Shown here: piece by piece, positions 27,570-36,221 of the stretch | How the letters are laid out: each line of letters begins with the position of its first letter | Position numbering within the stretch: the first letter of the stretch is position 1 | Origin: CAYNFR01 sp964616755 | Lineage (GTDB): Bacteria > Bacteroidota > Bacteroidia > Chitinophagales > Saprospiraceae | Length of the DNA: 64,000 nucleotides | Assembly (NCBI GenBank): GCA_964616755.1 | Contig: CAZTSI010000005.1 | Coordinates: 1 to 64,000, forward strand | Reading direction: 5' to 3' | The notes under the pieces: generated by a model | Told to the model about the DNA's origin: nothing | Seen by the model: the letters and a program-made list of their open reading frames with translations, nothing else | Database searches by the model: none | Position numbers and translations under genes: made by a program

Positions 27570-28207
27570 GGTAGCTCCACCAATTTGTTGTTGAAGGCAT
27601 AAGTGATCAGTTCGACAGGTGAGCTGATTTTAAGTTTTTTCATAATGTTTTTTCTATGCGTATATATAGTGTGGATGCTAATGTTAAGCATATATGATAT
27701 TTCCTTGGCCATTTTTCCCTTGGCAATGAGGATAACGATCTCCTTTTCGCGCTGCGAAAGCTCAATATTAACTTCTTTTGTCTCTCCGAAGGTCTTGTTT
27801 ATGATGATGTCTAAGATTCTAGGGCAATAATATTTCTGATTCTTTTTACATGCGTCTAAGGCCTTAAGTATTTCGTCTTCGCGGCAAGATTTTGTTATAT
27901 AATGATCGATACCACGGCCTAAAACTTCGTAGATACTGTTCTTATCATGTTCTTGTGAAATAACTAGAATAGCGGTAGTAGGTGATTTTTCTTGAATTAA
28001 TGAAATGGACTCTACCCCAAATTCACCATCATGTTGAAAATCCAAGGTGACTATGTCATACTCTCTAATGCCTAGTTTATGTTCGAGTTCATCAAAAGAA
28101 GAGGCATCGGCAACGACGTTATAAAATGGGTGACGCCCAATAATGCACTTCAGACCCTCCCTGCTGAGGTAGTGCGTTTCGCATATAAAAACATTTTTAA
28201 CGACCAT
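27566..28207 (-). CDS. NarL/LuxR-type response regulator, orphan
   Basis: From the ATG at 28207, a 213-residue regulator. The receiver domain (about 1-120) shows the phospho-acceptor Asp in DIVTLDFQHDG, the Ser/Thr position in AILVISQEHD and Lys in HYITKSC. It reads DxxxLDF in place of the usual DLxMP pattern. The C-terminal GerE helix-turn-helix is SQREKEIVILIAKGKMAKEI through HTIYTHRKNIMKKL. No histidine kinase is nearby. A longer frame starts at a TTG at 28228 that overlaps the promoter. The last four bases are shared with mpl. Confidence 0.92.
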   Translation of the reverse strand: MVVKNVFICETHYLSREGLKCIIGRHPFYNVVADASSFDELEHKLGIREYDIVTLDFQHDGEFGVESISLIQEKSPTTAILVISQEHDKNSIYEVLGRGIDHYITKSCREDEILKALDACKKNQKYYCPRILDIIINKTFGETKEVNIELSQREKEIVILIAKGKMAKEISYMLNISIHTIYTHRKNIMKKLKISSPVELITYAFNNKLVELP

Positions 28208-28225
28208 TTCATTTGCAAACGAGTT

Positions 28226-28233
28226 CAAAAATA
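28226..28233 (-). promoter_or_regulatory. -7 promoter element for the LuxR regulator
   Basis: The minus strand reads TATTTTTG, an exact TAnnTTTG match, 18 bases before the ATG at 28207. It rules out the alternative TTG start at 28228. Confidence 0.45.
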
Positions 28234-28304
28234 CATGTATTTAATCTACAAAGGACGCTAAAAGTTTAGCCGTATAAAGTATTCTTTTGCGATTTTAAGC
28301 CAAT

Positions 28305-28334
28305 AAAAAAGGCTCTCTTGGTTTAAAGAGAGCC
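28305..28334 (-). terminator. Minus-strand intrinsic terminator in the luxR/ysxC divergent gap
   Basis: A perfect 9-bp stem (GGCTCTCTT with AAGAGAGCC, loop GGTTTA) spans 28311-28334. A run of A residues at 28305-28310 reads as T6 on the minus strand. On the plus strand no T-run follows, so it is one-directional. No annotated minus-strand gene ends here; the only upstream minus-strand transcription would be antisense to ysxC, from porT-ubiE. Confidence 0.7.
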
Positions 28335-28379
28335 TCTGTTCTAGGTTTTAACAGTAGCAGTGATCTAATCTAAATAGAC

Positions 28380-28387
28380 TAGTTTTG
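28380..28387 (+). promoter_or_regulatory. -7 promoter element for ysxC
   Basis: TAGTTTTG matches TAnnTTTG exactly, 16 bases before the ysxC ATG and downstream of the 28305-28334 hairpin. Confidence 0.45.
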
Positions 28388-28403
28388 TGCTATATCTCGA
28401 GTT

Positions 28404-29030
28404 ATGTCAAATAGCGTACCAAAACATACTATTACGGAAATAAGCTTTTTGGGGAGTTTTCCGAGAGCTGATATGACACCTCCATTAGAAGCGCCTGAGT
28501 TCGCCTTTGTCGGAAGGTCTAACGTGGGCAAAAGCTCCTTAATTAATTGCTTGGTCAATAGAAAAAACCTAGCGCGTACTTCCTCAACTCCTGGGAAGAC
28601 ACAACTAATTAATTTGTTTCAGATTAATAACTCATGGGTTTTGGCGGATCTTCCCGGATATGGCTATGCTCGCACATCTAAAAAGAATCGTAGCGGATGG
28701 GGGGTAATGATAGAGAAATATTTGCGCCATCGCGCCAATTTAGCGACAGCTTTTGTGTTGATCGATTCGCGCATTCCACCTCAGAAAATAGATGTTGATC
28801 AGATTGAATGGATGGCTCAAGAGGCGGTTCCGTTTAGCATAGTCTTTACTAAGGTGGATAAACAAAAGCCTGAGTTGACGCAAAAAACCATCAATTCTTT
28901 TATGGATCAACTTTCCAGGTTCTTAGAAGAAAGACCTAACTATTTTATAACGTCGAGCGAAAAGAAAACAGGAATAGACGAATTACTAGACTATATCTCC
29001 TTTGTAGGGAGCCAATATGAAAAAAGCTAG
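28404..29030 (+). CDS. engB: Ribosome biogenesis GTP-binding protein YsxC/EngB
   Basis: A GTPase of 208 residues needed for 50S subunit assembly. G1 is GRSNVGKSSLIN, G2 lies in TSSTPGKTQLIN, G3 is DLPGYGYA, G4 is FTKVDKQK and G5 is TSSEKKTGI. This is the complete YsxC pattern at normal length. It has its own promoter element. It converges with porT, with only three bases between stop codons. Confidence 0.98.
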   Translation: MSNSVPKHTITEISFLGSFPRADMTPPLEAPEFAFVGRSNVGKSSLINCLVNRKNLARTSSTPGKTQLINLFQINNSWVLADLPGYGYARTSKKNRSGWGVMIEKYLRHRANLATAFVLIDSRIPPQKIDVDQIEWMAQEAVPFSIVFTKVDKQKPELTQKTINSFMDQLSRFLEERPNYFITSSEKKTGIDELLDYISFVGSQYEKS

Positions 29031-29033
29031 CCC

Positions 29034-29759
29034 TTAGCCTTCAAAATGGAAGCTGAGGGTTAATACTCTGCTCAACAACTTCTCGATGACCGTAGATTCG
29101 ATCAATTGATCATTAAAAAGTAGAGTGTTGTTAATGCCTTGACTAAACTTGATTTCAGGGGAGAGTATAAAATAGGGAAAGAAAAATTGCATACCAAAGC
29201 CCGCCTCTAATTGAAAGTCGTGGGGAGAAATTTTGATGAATTGATTAGCTTCTCGGGTTTTTGAGTTGCTCTGCACGTCAAAGGCATAATTGATCCCCGC
29301 CAGAACGTATGCTCGCTTGTCCTTGTAAGGGGCAGATTTATAACGTACGTGAAATGGTACATTTACAAAAATAGATTCGATCGTAACCCTATTATTTGTA
29401 TTGAAGTCTAAGTGGCGCGTTGAAAAAGTAAAGCCCGGCAAGGTGCGAAAATCAAAGTACTCACCCAATTTATAATTAACAATACCGTGTACGTTAAATC
29501 CTCCAGCAGAAGCTCCTTCTGCCAGTAAAATCTGAGGATTGCCGATAAATCTTTTGGATTGAAATACTTGATGTTTTGATGAATGTGCACCCAGAGAAAT
29601 ACCAAAATAATAGTCTTTCCCGCGATACGCTAGATAGTTTGTGTTCTTACCACCTGCTTGGCTAAATCCTGATTGACTGGACAAACTTGCGACAAGTAAA
29701 GAAATTATGGCTTTATACCGATGTATAGACAACAAATTCCAAAACTTAATGACTTCCAT
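29034..29759 (-). CDS. porT: T9SS outer-membrane protein PorT
   Basis: PorT is an integral outer-membrane component required for type IX secretion. The 241-residue protein has an N-terminal signal (hydrophobic core IISLLVASLSS, cleavage near GFSQ). Barrel strands include YYFGISLGAHSSKHQV, FDFRTLPGFTFSTR and HDFQLEAGFGMQFFFPYFILSPEIKFSQG, the last being the most conserved PorT motif. The position directly after ubiE matches the gene order seen in other Bacteroidota. Using the only available ATG (29759), the gene overlaps ubiE by 55 bases. A later TTG start near 29733 is possible and would shorten the overlap. Confidence 0.93.
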   Translation of the reverse strand: MEVIKFWNLLSIHRYKAIISLLVASLSSQSGFSQAGGKNTNYLAYRGKDYYFGISLGAHSSKHQVFQSKRFIGNPQILLAEGASAGGFNVHGIVNYKLGEYFDFRTLPGFTFSTRHLDFNTNNRVTIESIFVNVPFHVRYKSAPYKDKRAYVLAGINYAFDVQSNSKTREANQFIKISPHDFQLEAGFGMQFFFPYFILSPEIKFSQGINNTLLFNDQLIESTVIEKLLSRVLTLSFHFEG

Positions 29760-30436
29760 GAGGTTTTCATAAATCCAACGGAGTCCAATCGATCAGTAAA
29801 TCGCTTATAATCAGGAAAGACTTGAACAGAATCGTATAAATACGTGTAGGCTCGTTGATCTTTACTAAACAATTTACCCAAGATAGGCACTATCCATTTG
29901 AAGTATAAGTTAAACACTTGTTTGATTGGAAATATTGTAGGTTTAGAAAATTCAAGTACAAAAAGAGGTGCCCCAGGCTTAATGACTCTTAATAACTCTG
30001 ATAAGCCCTTATCTAGGTTTTCAAAATTTCTAACTCCAAAGGCCACCATGGCGCTATCAAAGGTATTGGCTTCATATCGAATTTTTTCGCTATCACCTAT
30101 TTCGAGCCTCACACGGTCACCAAGATTCGCATCAGCAACCTTAGAATGTCCGACCTGAATCATATTATTCGATAAGTCTATACCTATGACTTCGGATGTA
30201 GTAATTTGTTTGGCTGTCATAATTGCCAAATCCGCTGTTCCCGTCGCCATATCCAGGATAAGCGAGGGCTCGAAGGACTTCATTTTTTTGATCAGCGTCT
30301 TGCGCCAGCCTATATCAATCCCTAGTGAGAGCAAGCGATTGAGGAAATCATAATTGCCCGCCACATTGTCAAACATGACTTCGACTTCCTTTTTTTTGCT
30401 TTCTGTGGTATTGTACGGCTTGACTTCTTTGTTCAT
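29705..30436 (-). CDS. ubiE: Demethylmenaquinone methyltransferase UbiE/MenG
   Basis: This SAM enzyme (243 residues) makes the last step of menaquinone synthesis. Motifs: MFDNVAGNYDFLNRLLSLGIDIGWR (UbiE signature 1), LDMATGTADLAI (SAM loop), VIGIDLSNNMIQVG, and AFGVRNFENLDKGLSELLRVIKPGAPLFVLEFSKP (signature 2). The length is normal. Its 3' end is overlapped by porT by 55 bases in a different frame. Menaquinone is the expected quinone in this phylum. Confidence 0.97.
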   Translation of the reverse strand: MNKEVKPYNTTESKKKEVEVMFDNVAGNYDFLNRLLSLGIDIGWRKTLIKKMKSFEPSLILDMATGTADLAIMTAKQITTSEVIGIDLSNNMIQVGHSKVADANLGDRVRLEIGDSEKIRYEANTFDSAMVAFGVRNFENLDKGLSELLRVIKPGAPLFVLEFSKPTIFPIKQVFNLYFKWIVPILGKLFSKDQRAYTYLYDSVQVFPDYKRFTDRLDSVGFMKTSWKSLSFGICCLYIGIKP

Positions 30437-30501
30437 GAAAATTAATTAATATGTAAATGTATAAATCATAGTCAATTAACGGCAATGTCTTTGAGATATC
30501 T

Positions 30502-30509
30502 TACCTTTG
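30502..30509 (+). promoter_or_regulatory. -7 promoter element for gyrA
   Basis: TACCTTTG matches TAnnTTTG exactly, 82 bases before the gyrA ATG. The same octamer occurs before rpe at 43397. Confidence 0.45.
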
Positions 30510-30591
30510 CACGATTATTCAAATCTTGATATTTATTGTCACTTCATACTTAAGCACTTTCAATTAAGTAAGTTCATCATTAGAAAAGATT

Positions 30592-33057
30592 ATGTCCGAA
30601 AATACCAGAATTATTCCTATTAATATTGAGGAAGAAATGAAATCTGCGTACATCGATTATTCGATGTCAGTGATTGTTTCAAGAGCGCTGCCCGATGTCC
30701 GCGATGGATTAAAACCTGTTCATAGACGAATTTTATTCGCGATGGACGAATTGGGCCTTAGCATTTCAAAACCACACAAAAAGTCGGCGAGAGTCGTCGG
30801 TGAAGTGTTGGGTAAGTACCATCCGCATGGAGACACATCGGTGTATGATGCTATGGTAAGAATGGCGCAGGAATGGAACATGCGCTATCCTCTCGTTGAT
30901 AAGCAAGGCAATTTTGGCTCTGTAGAAGGCGATGGCCCTGCAGCTATGCGATATACAGAGGCACGTCTGGCGAAGATCAGTGAAGAGATCATGGGGGATA
31001 TTAAAAAGGAAACGGTTGATTTCCAGCTTAATTTTGACGATTCACTTCAAGAGCCTACAGTACTTCCAGCACGTTTTCCAAACCTCCTTGTCAATGGAGC
31101 AAGTGGTATTGCGGTAGGAATGGCAACGAATATGCTTCCACACAATCTTACCGAGATCTGCCACGGCGTGGTAGCAACAATAGAAAACCCTGCCATTGAT
31201 ACGGAGGGTCTAATGCAATATGTGAAGGGACCTGATTTTCCAACGGGAGGCATCATTTATGGTATCGATGGTATCAGAGAGGCCTTTGAAACAGGGCGTG
31301 GCAGAATAGTGTTGCGTGGCAAAGTAGAAATTCAAGAGTCTAATGGTCGCGACTCCATAGTCATTACCGAAATACCATATCAGATCAATCAGCAATTCTT
31401 AGAAATCAAAATCAAAGAGGCGGTTGAAAGTGGCAAAATTCCAGGCATCACCAATATTCGCAATCTCTCAGACCGCACAGGTTTAAGAATCCAATTGGAC
31501 TTGAGACATGACGCTATTGCGCGTGTCGTCGTAAGTCAGTTGTATAAGTTTACCCCTTTACAGACTTCTTATGGAGTCAATAATGTTGTGTTAGTCAATG
31601 GACGCCCTGAAACGCTTAGCCTCAAGCGCCTCATTACTGAATTTATCAAATTCAGAATGGAAGTCATTCAAAAGCGCACGGCTTATGATTTGCGCAAAGC
31701 CGAAGAGCGGGCGCATATTTTAGAAGGCTTACTCATAGCACTTGACAATCTAGATGAAGTCATAGCCCTGATTCGCGCATCAAAAACAGTAGATGATGCA
31801 CGCGAAGGCTTGATCTCGCGATTTAACCTCTCAGAGATTCAAGCGAAAGCAATTTTGGAGATGCGCTTGATGCGCTTAACAGGCTTAGAGCGTGATAAAG
31901 TACAAAATGAGTACAACGAACTCATGGGCATTATCGAAAACCTTAAAGATATTCTTGCCAAACCTGAACGTCGCAGTGCAATATTGAGAGAAGAAATGCT
32001 TGAGATAATTGAAACTTATGGCGATGAACGACGCACAGAGATAACTCATGCAGTTGGTGATATATCCATAGAAGATATGATTCCTAATCATAAGGTCGTC
32101 GTAACAATATCAAATATTGGTTATATTAAAAGGACGAATGCTGATGAATTTAGATCACAAACGAGAGGGGGTAGAGGTTCAAAAGGAAGTAAAACACGTG
32201 ACGAAGATGCTGTCGAACATATGTTTGTGGCAGAAAACCACAACTATCTTCTGCTCTTTACTGAGCAAGGAAGATGTTTTTGGCTAAGAGTCTATGAAAT
32301 CCCAGAAGCGGCCAAAACGGCCGCAGGTAGAGTCATTCAAAACGTTATTTCCCTTCCAAAGGATGATAATGTTAAGGCTTATATTCTAGTCGAAGATTTA
32401 ACTGACCCAGATTTCTTGGAAAATCACTACATCATGTTTTGCACAAAGAAGGGAATCGTCAAAAAGACAGCCTTGGAAGCTTTTTCTCGTCCTCGCGCTA
32501 ATGGCATTAACGCCATTACGATTAATGAAGGCGATATCCTTCTCGAAGCAAAACTCACTACTGGTAAGAGTGAAATTTTTATTGCAAACCTCGGCGGAAG
32601 AGCTATTCGTTTTAACGAAACGACCGTACGCTCAATGGGTAGAAGTGCTGCTGGAGTAAAGGGGATGACCCTAGACTCAGATAAGGACGAAGTTATCGGA
32701 TTAGTTTGCGTAGATGCTGACGATCCTCAAACATCGATTTTTGTTGTTTCCTCAAAAGGTTATGGCAAACGTTCTGCTATAGAAGACTATAGAATTATCA
32801 ACAGAGGTGGTAAAGGTGTTAAGACACTAAATATCACTGAAAAAACGGGTGACTTGATCGCCATTAAGTCGATTATGGATGACGATGATGTCATTGTGAC
32901 AACCAAAAATGGTATCATGATCAGACTAGAAGCAGCCAGCTTTAGAATCATGGGGCGTGCTACCCAAGGTGTCAAAGTTATCAATTTGGATGAAAAAGAT
33001 GCGATTGCGGATCTTGCAGTGATTAAAAATGCACGAATTGAAGAGGAAGAAGAGTAA
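30592..33057 (+). CDS. gyrA: DNA gyrase subunit A
   Basis: GyrA cleaves and rejoins DNA in the A2B2 gyrase that introduces negative supercoils. The catalytic tyrosine is Y121 in AAMRYTEARL. The quinolone region reads HPHGDTSVYDAMVRMAQ, with T82 at the position of E. coli S83 and D86 at that of D87; both look like native susceptible-type residues rather than known resistance changes. The GyrA box appears as QTRGGRGSKGSK at about 522-533, which separates it from ParC. The C-terminal pinwheel has repeated GxGVK and TxxGxxxR elements. It ends in an acidic EEEEE tail. Length 821 is normal. Confidence 0.99.
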   Translation: MSENTRIIPINIEEEMKSAYIDYSMSVIVSRALPDVRDGLKPVHRRILFAMDELGLSISKPHKKSARVVGEVLGKYHPHGDTSVYDAMVRMAQEWNMRYPLVDKQGNFGSVEGDGPAAMRYTEARLAKISEEIMGDIKKETVDFQLNFDDSLQEPTVLPARFPNLLVNGASGIAVGMATNMLPHNLTEICHGVVATIENPAIDTEGLMQYVKGPDFPTGGIIYGIDGIREAFETGRGRIVLRGKVEIQESNGRDSIVITEIPYQINQQFLEIKIKEAVESGKIPGITNIRNLSDRTGLRIQLDLRHDAIARVVVSQLYKFTPLQTSYGVNNVVLVNGRPETLSLKRLITEFIKFRMEVIQKRTAYDLRKAEERAHILEGLLIALDNLDEVIALIRASKTVDDAREGLISRFNLSEIQAKAILEMRLMRLTGLERDKVQNEYNELMGIIENLKDILAKPERRSAILREEMLEIIETYGDERRTEITHAVGDISIEDMIPNHKVVVTISNIGYIKRTNADEFRSQTRGGRGSKGSKTRDEDAVEHMFVAENHNYLLLFTEQGRCFWLRVYEIPEAAKTAAGRVIQNVISLPKDDNVKAYILVEDLTDPDFLENHYIMFCTKKGIVKKTALEAFSRPRANGINAITINEGDILLEAKLTTGKSEIFIANLGGRAIRFNETTVRSMGRSAAGVKGMTLDSDKDEVIGLVCVDADDPQTSIFVVSSKGYGKRSAIEDYRIINRGGKGVKTLNITEKTGDLIAIKSIMDDDDVIVTTKNGIMIRLEAASFRIMGRATQGVKVINLDEKDAIADLAVIKNARIEEEEE

Positions 33058-33159
33058 TCTATTAACATTTTGTGTTTGATCTTTAAGTATAAATTAAGAT
33101 AATTGCAGTGGAATCGCGCGTCATAAAAGCGTATTCGATCACAATAACAAAACATTCAA

Positions 33160-34446
33160 ATGAAAAAATTAGTCTTAAGCCTTCTCGCATTGTTTGTGCT
33201 GACATCCGTTTCTATTGCTCAAGATGGTAAAAAGAGCTTAAAAGAAGCGACCAAAAGCATTGGTAAGTATACTAGTAATCCCTTGACTGAGGAAGCCGCA
33301 CTAGACGAAGGGCTCGTACTATTGGAAGAAGCATTTAAAGATGCCGAAATCAGTGGTGATCCTAAGTCTTGGTTGTCTAAAGGTGACCTCTATAAAGATG
33401 TGGCAGACGCACAGGTAAAAAATACCTTGATCAACCCTGATTTTGTGAGCAAAATCCCTAACGCTGCAATTCTAGCGTTAGAAGCCTATGCCAAATCGCT
33501 TGATTTTGGCGATAAAAAAGTTAATAAAAATACTCTAAAGAATCTTGGGCTGTTGGAAGAAGTTATCAGTAACACTGGTATTAATATGTATACAGCAGAA
33601 AACTATAAAGGGGCGTACGAGAATTTCAACGCAGAAATTTTAGCTTGTGACCTTTTAAGAAAAAATGGGGAGGCAAGTCGATTAGATAGTGAGGGTCTCT
33701 ATGCAGAGAAACTTTACTTTGCTGGATTAACTGCATTTTATGCTGAGAATTATGAAGACAGCGCAACTAAACTGAAGCAAGCATCCCAAGAAGGAAAAGA
33801 AGAAGGAGTGCTGTATCAAATCCTATACGAAGCTCTAAACAAAATGGGCAAAGAAGAAGAGGCTTTGGGCTATCTCGAAGAAGGTAGAAAGAAGTTTCCA
33901 CAGGAGACAGGCTTACTTTTCTCAGAGATTAACTACTATCTTGCAAAAGGCAAGTTATTAGAAATGACCGGCAAACTAGAAGTAGCTTTAGAAACAGAAC
34001 CTGATAATAACTCGATCATTCTTACTCTCGGTCAGGTGTTTGACCAATTACAAGTGCGCTCGTTTGAGGCAGGCAATATGGACGAGGGCAATCAGAATTT
34101 CGAAAAGGCGTATGCATATTATAAGAGAGCTTTGGAGAATGATGCCGATAATTTTGACATCAATTACAGTGTTGGTGCACTCTTTTACAATAGAGCAGCA
34201 GCCCTTACACCAGCCCTTAATGAAGCAGCTAATGACTTTTCAGCAGCGGGCAATAAGAAGTACGATGCCATCAAAGATGAAATGGCAGGATTTTTTGATA
34301 AAGCCTTGCCATACTTCTTAAAGGCAGACGCTTTGAAGAATGACGATCGGAATACGCTTATAGCCCTAAAAGAAATCTATGTGCGTAAAAATATGATCGA
34401 GAAGTCAAACGACTATAAACTACGCCTTGAGAACTTAGATAATTAA
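33160..34446 (+). CDS. Exported TPR protein, unknown function
   Basis: The 428-residue product has a signal peptide ending VSIAQ (about 21). Helical repeats follow, with TPR-like pairs such as LYAEKLYFAGLTAFYAENYEDSATKLKQAS and ILYEALNKMGKEEEALGYLEEGRKKFPQE, spaced about 34 residues, over roughly 100-420. This type of periplasmic TPR protein is common in Bacteroidota, and no specific role can be assigned. It follows gyrA by 102 bases without a terminator between them, so readthrough from gyrA is possible. A terminator-like hairpin follows at 34475. Confidence 0.88.
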   Translation: MKKLVLSLLALFVLTSVSIAQDGKKSLKEATKSIGKYTSNPLTEEAALDEGLVLLEEAFKDAEISGDPKSWLSKGDLYKDVADAQVKNTLINPDFVSKIPNAAILALEAYAKSLDFGDKKVNKNTLKNLGLLEEVISNTGINMYTAENYKGAYENFNAEILACDLLRKNGEASRLDSEGLYAEKLYFAGLTAFYAENYEDSATKLKQASQEGKEEGVLYQILYEALNKMGKEEEALGYLEEGRKKFPQETGLLFSEINYYLAKGKLLEMTGKLEVALETEPDNNSIILTLGQVFDQLQVRSFEAGNMDEGNQNFEKAYAYYKRALENDADNFDINYSVGALFYNRAAALTPALNEAANDFSAAGNKKYDAIKDEMAGFFDKALPYFLKADALKNDDRNTLIALKEIYVRKNMIEKSNDYKLRLENLDN

Positions 34447-34474
34447 TAGAGTCATTTGTCATTAATTAAAACAT

Positions 34475-34510
34475 AAAATGGGATGGATTTGAATAATTCA
34501 TCCCATTTTT
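34475..34510 (+). terminator. Rho-independent terminator after the TPR gene
   Basis: An 11-bp perfect stem (AAAATGGGATG with CATCCCATTTT) closes a 13-base loop and ends in T5. It separates the TPR gene from the DUF4412 gene. Confidence 0.75.
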
Positions 34511-34613
34511 ATCGAAATTAAATCATGGTTCATCGATTGTCCTAGACCAAAATGAACTTTTACAGAAGCATTTTTATTTAAACGTAAACACACATAAAAA
34601 AATAAACATTCAA

Positions 34614-35318
34614 ATGAAAAATCAGTTATTTTCTCTTTTTTGCCTCCTTTTAAGTGTAGGTTTGATGCATGCTCAAAGCTCAGAAGGTACGCTTTCTATG
34701 GAGCTTGTCGATGTTTCTTCTGATAATCCACAAGTAGCACAATTTGCCGAAATGATGAAGGGTACATCAATGATCGTATCCTTTCAGGGAAGCAAGAGTT
34801 TGTCTGAAATGAATATGATGGGTGGTATGGTCGATATGAAAATTTTGGCGAAAGAAGATGGCACTGTCGATATGTTGATGAATATGATGGGGCAAAAAAT
34901 GTATATCCCTACAAACAAGTTAGAGCAAGAAAAGGCCAAGGCTATGTCGGGACAGCAAATGCCAGAATTGGATATCACTTATGACGAAAATGATAAAAAA
35001 CAAATTGCGGGGTTTAATTGCTATAAAATGATCGTCAAAGCAAAAGACGTACAAGGGTTTGGAATGACGGCCTACGTTACAGAAGAAATTGTGGTCAAAG
35101 CGAACATCATTCAGAATATAGATATGTCAAAATTCAAAGGTTTTCCCTTAGAATATACTATTGATGCTGGCGAGATGGCTATGACCTTCAGCGCTAAAAA
35201 ATACGAGTCCACTGTGGACGCTAAAAAATTTGAATTAAACACATCAGGATATACCAAAATGACCTTAGAGGAATTCTCTGAGATGACAGGTGGAATGGGT
35301 GGAGCTTTTGGCTTCTAA
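34614..35318 (+). CDS. DUF4412-like exported protein
   Basis: This 234-residue protein begins with a signal peptide ending LMHAQ. The mature part is methionine-rich (MMKGTSMIV, MNMMGGMVDMKIL, MLMNMMGQKMY) and predicted beta-rich, consistent with the DUF4412 periplasmic family, whose members may bind lipid or hydrophobic ligands. The conserved centre is DEKKQIAGFNCYKMIVKA-like (here DENDKKQIAGFNCYKM), followed by a YVTEEI strand and FPLEYTID. Function unknown. It shares the bases AAACATTCAAATG around its start with the preceding TPR gene. Confidence 0.8.
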   Translation: MKNQLFSLFCLLLSVGLMHAQSSEGTLSMELVDVSSDNPQVAQFAEMMKGTSMIVSFQGSKSLSEMNMMGGMVDMKILAKEDGTVDMLMNMMGQKMYIPTNKLEQEKAKAMSGQQMPELDITYDENDKKQIAGFNCYKMIVKAKDVQGFGMTAYVTEEIVVKANIIQNIDMSKFKGFPLEYTIDAGEMAMTFSAKKYESTVDAKKFELNTSGYTKMTLEEFSEMTGGMGGAFGF

Positions 35319-35350
35319 ACACAGAACATTAATTACCTACTATGTTATAG

Positions 35351-35384
35351 ATGGGGCGATACTGACATATCGTCCCATTTTTTT
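35351..35384 (+). terminator. Rho-independent terminator after the DUF4412 gene
   Basis: An 11-bp stem (ATGGGGCGATA with TATCGTCCCAT, one wobble) with a six-base loop is followed by T7. Strong intrinsic terminator. Confidence 0.88.
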
Positions 35385-35525
35385 GTTTGGTGAAAAGCCG
35401 TGTTAATATAGTGGATCAGTCAATATTTTAGAGCTTTAGCAGCCCACTTTAGTCTATTGCTTCAAGTGATAGGTAAATAATCGAATTGAGAAGTATGAAT
35501 TTGTTACCATCAAAGAAAAGATAGG

Positions 35526-35669
35526 ATGACCAAGCAGGTTGTTGAAGTCTCAACTGAGTTTAAGGGGCATACGAGCAAAGCGGTCATCGCAATTATCTTT
35601 TTCATGCTTACCTGTAGTATTTCTATAGGCTTGATCATATTATCGGTACTTGGGGGTATAGCGCTATAA
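35526..35669 (+). CDS. Candidate 47-residue single-pass membrane protein
   Basis: The frame ATG at 35526 to TAA at 35669 encodes a short soluble N-terminus (MTKQVVEVSTEFKGHTSK) and one long hydrophobic helix from about residue 19 to 47, ending at the C-terminus. The charge pattern (Lys before the helix) would place the N-terminus in the cytoplasm. It lies in an otherwise gene-poor stretch between two same-strand genes and the minus-strand pair at 35992. Nothing else in 35385-35991 looks coding. It could be chance, but such a clean positive-then-hydrophobic profile is uncommon in random AT-rich DNA. Confidence 0.5.
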   Translation: MTKQVVEVSTEFKGHTSKAVIAIIFFMLTCSISIGLIILSVLGGIAL

Positions 35670-35680
35670 GTAGGCTATAA

Positions 35681-35697
35681 TTTTTTCGACGAAAAAA
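35681..35697. repeat. 17-base near-perfect palindrome
   Basis: TTTTTTCG, one central A, then CGAAAAAA: eight paired bases on each side of a single base. The loop is too small for an RNA hairpin, so a DNA-binding dimer site is a better explanation than a terminator. It lies 11 bases after the candidate small membrane protein. The remaining bases to 35991 hold nothing I can name. Confidence 0.4.
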
Positions 35698-35991
35698 AGC
35701 TCTCTTTGTGTTGATTAATGTATTTCCTGACTATTACAAGTTGTGGACTGCTACCAGATAATACAATTTAGGAATGCTCATTAATAGTGAAAAATTTAGG
35801 AGATGGTAATAGGTTGCATCGTTATAAATAAACGAATGCATTTATGATCTATGAACCAATCGCAAATAGATTGTGCCCAAGCTGTAATGTTGATGAAATA
35901 GATGCGATACTACGATGTTAATTGTTCATCGTTTCATCTGAAAGTATGGGCGGAGGATAATTTCCTTGTTTTAATGTCTCGACAACATGTA

Positions 35992-36210
35992 TCAACCTTC
36001 TTCCTCTTCAAATTGCATCGTTCGCCCAACATAAAATAGCACAAAACCTATAACAATAAAACCCATCTTAACTAGTAAAGCAGTGAGCCCAGAGGCCATC
36101 CTGTCGATATAGGTCAGCGGGAATAGCCCAAGACCCATGAGGCTCAATATTAGGCTTATAAAACCAATCAGTATAAAAAAGTATCCTACGATGGTAATGA
36201 GGGGTCTCAT
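35992..36210 (-). CDS. Small membrane protein (72 residues), unknown
   Basis: Two hydrophobic helices (about 5-28 and 40-62) flank a short loop, LFPLTYIDRMASG; the C-terminus is acidic (FEEEEG). It starts 11 bases after the lpdA stop on the same strand and is probably cotranscribed with it. No family recognised; a membrane accessory role is all that can be said. Confidence 0.75.
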   Translation of the reverse strand: MRPLITIVGYFFILIGFISLILSLMGLGLFPLTYIDRMASGLTALLVKMGFIVIGFVLFYVGRTMQFEEEEG

Positions 36211-36221
36211 AGTCTTAAGAT

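Noticed and set aside
33150..34621. Shared 18-base sequence AAACATTCAAATGAAAAA at the starts of two neighbouring exported-protein genes
   Set aside because: Composed of a start codon, Lys codons and A-rich leader typical of signal-peptide genes here; could be chance.
35681..35697. The palindrome TTTTTTCG-A-CGAAAAAA as a terminator
   Set aside because: A one-base loop cannot form a stable RNA hairpin and the stem is mostly A-U; kept only as a possible protein-binding site.
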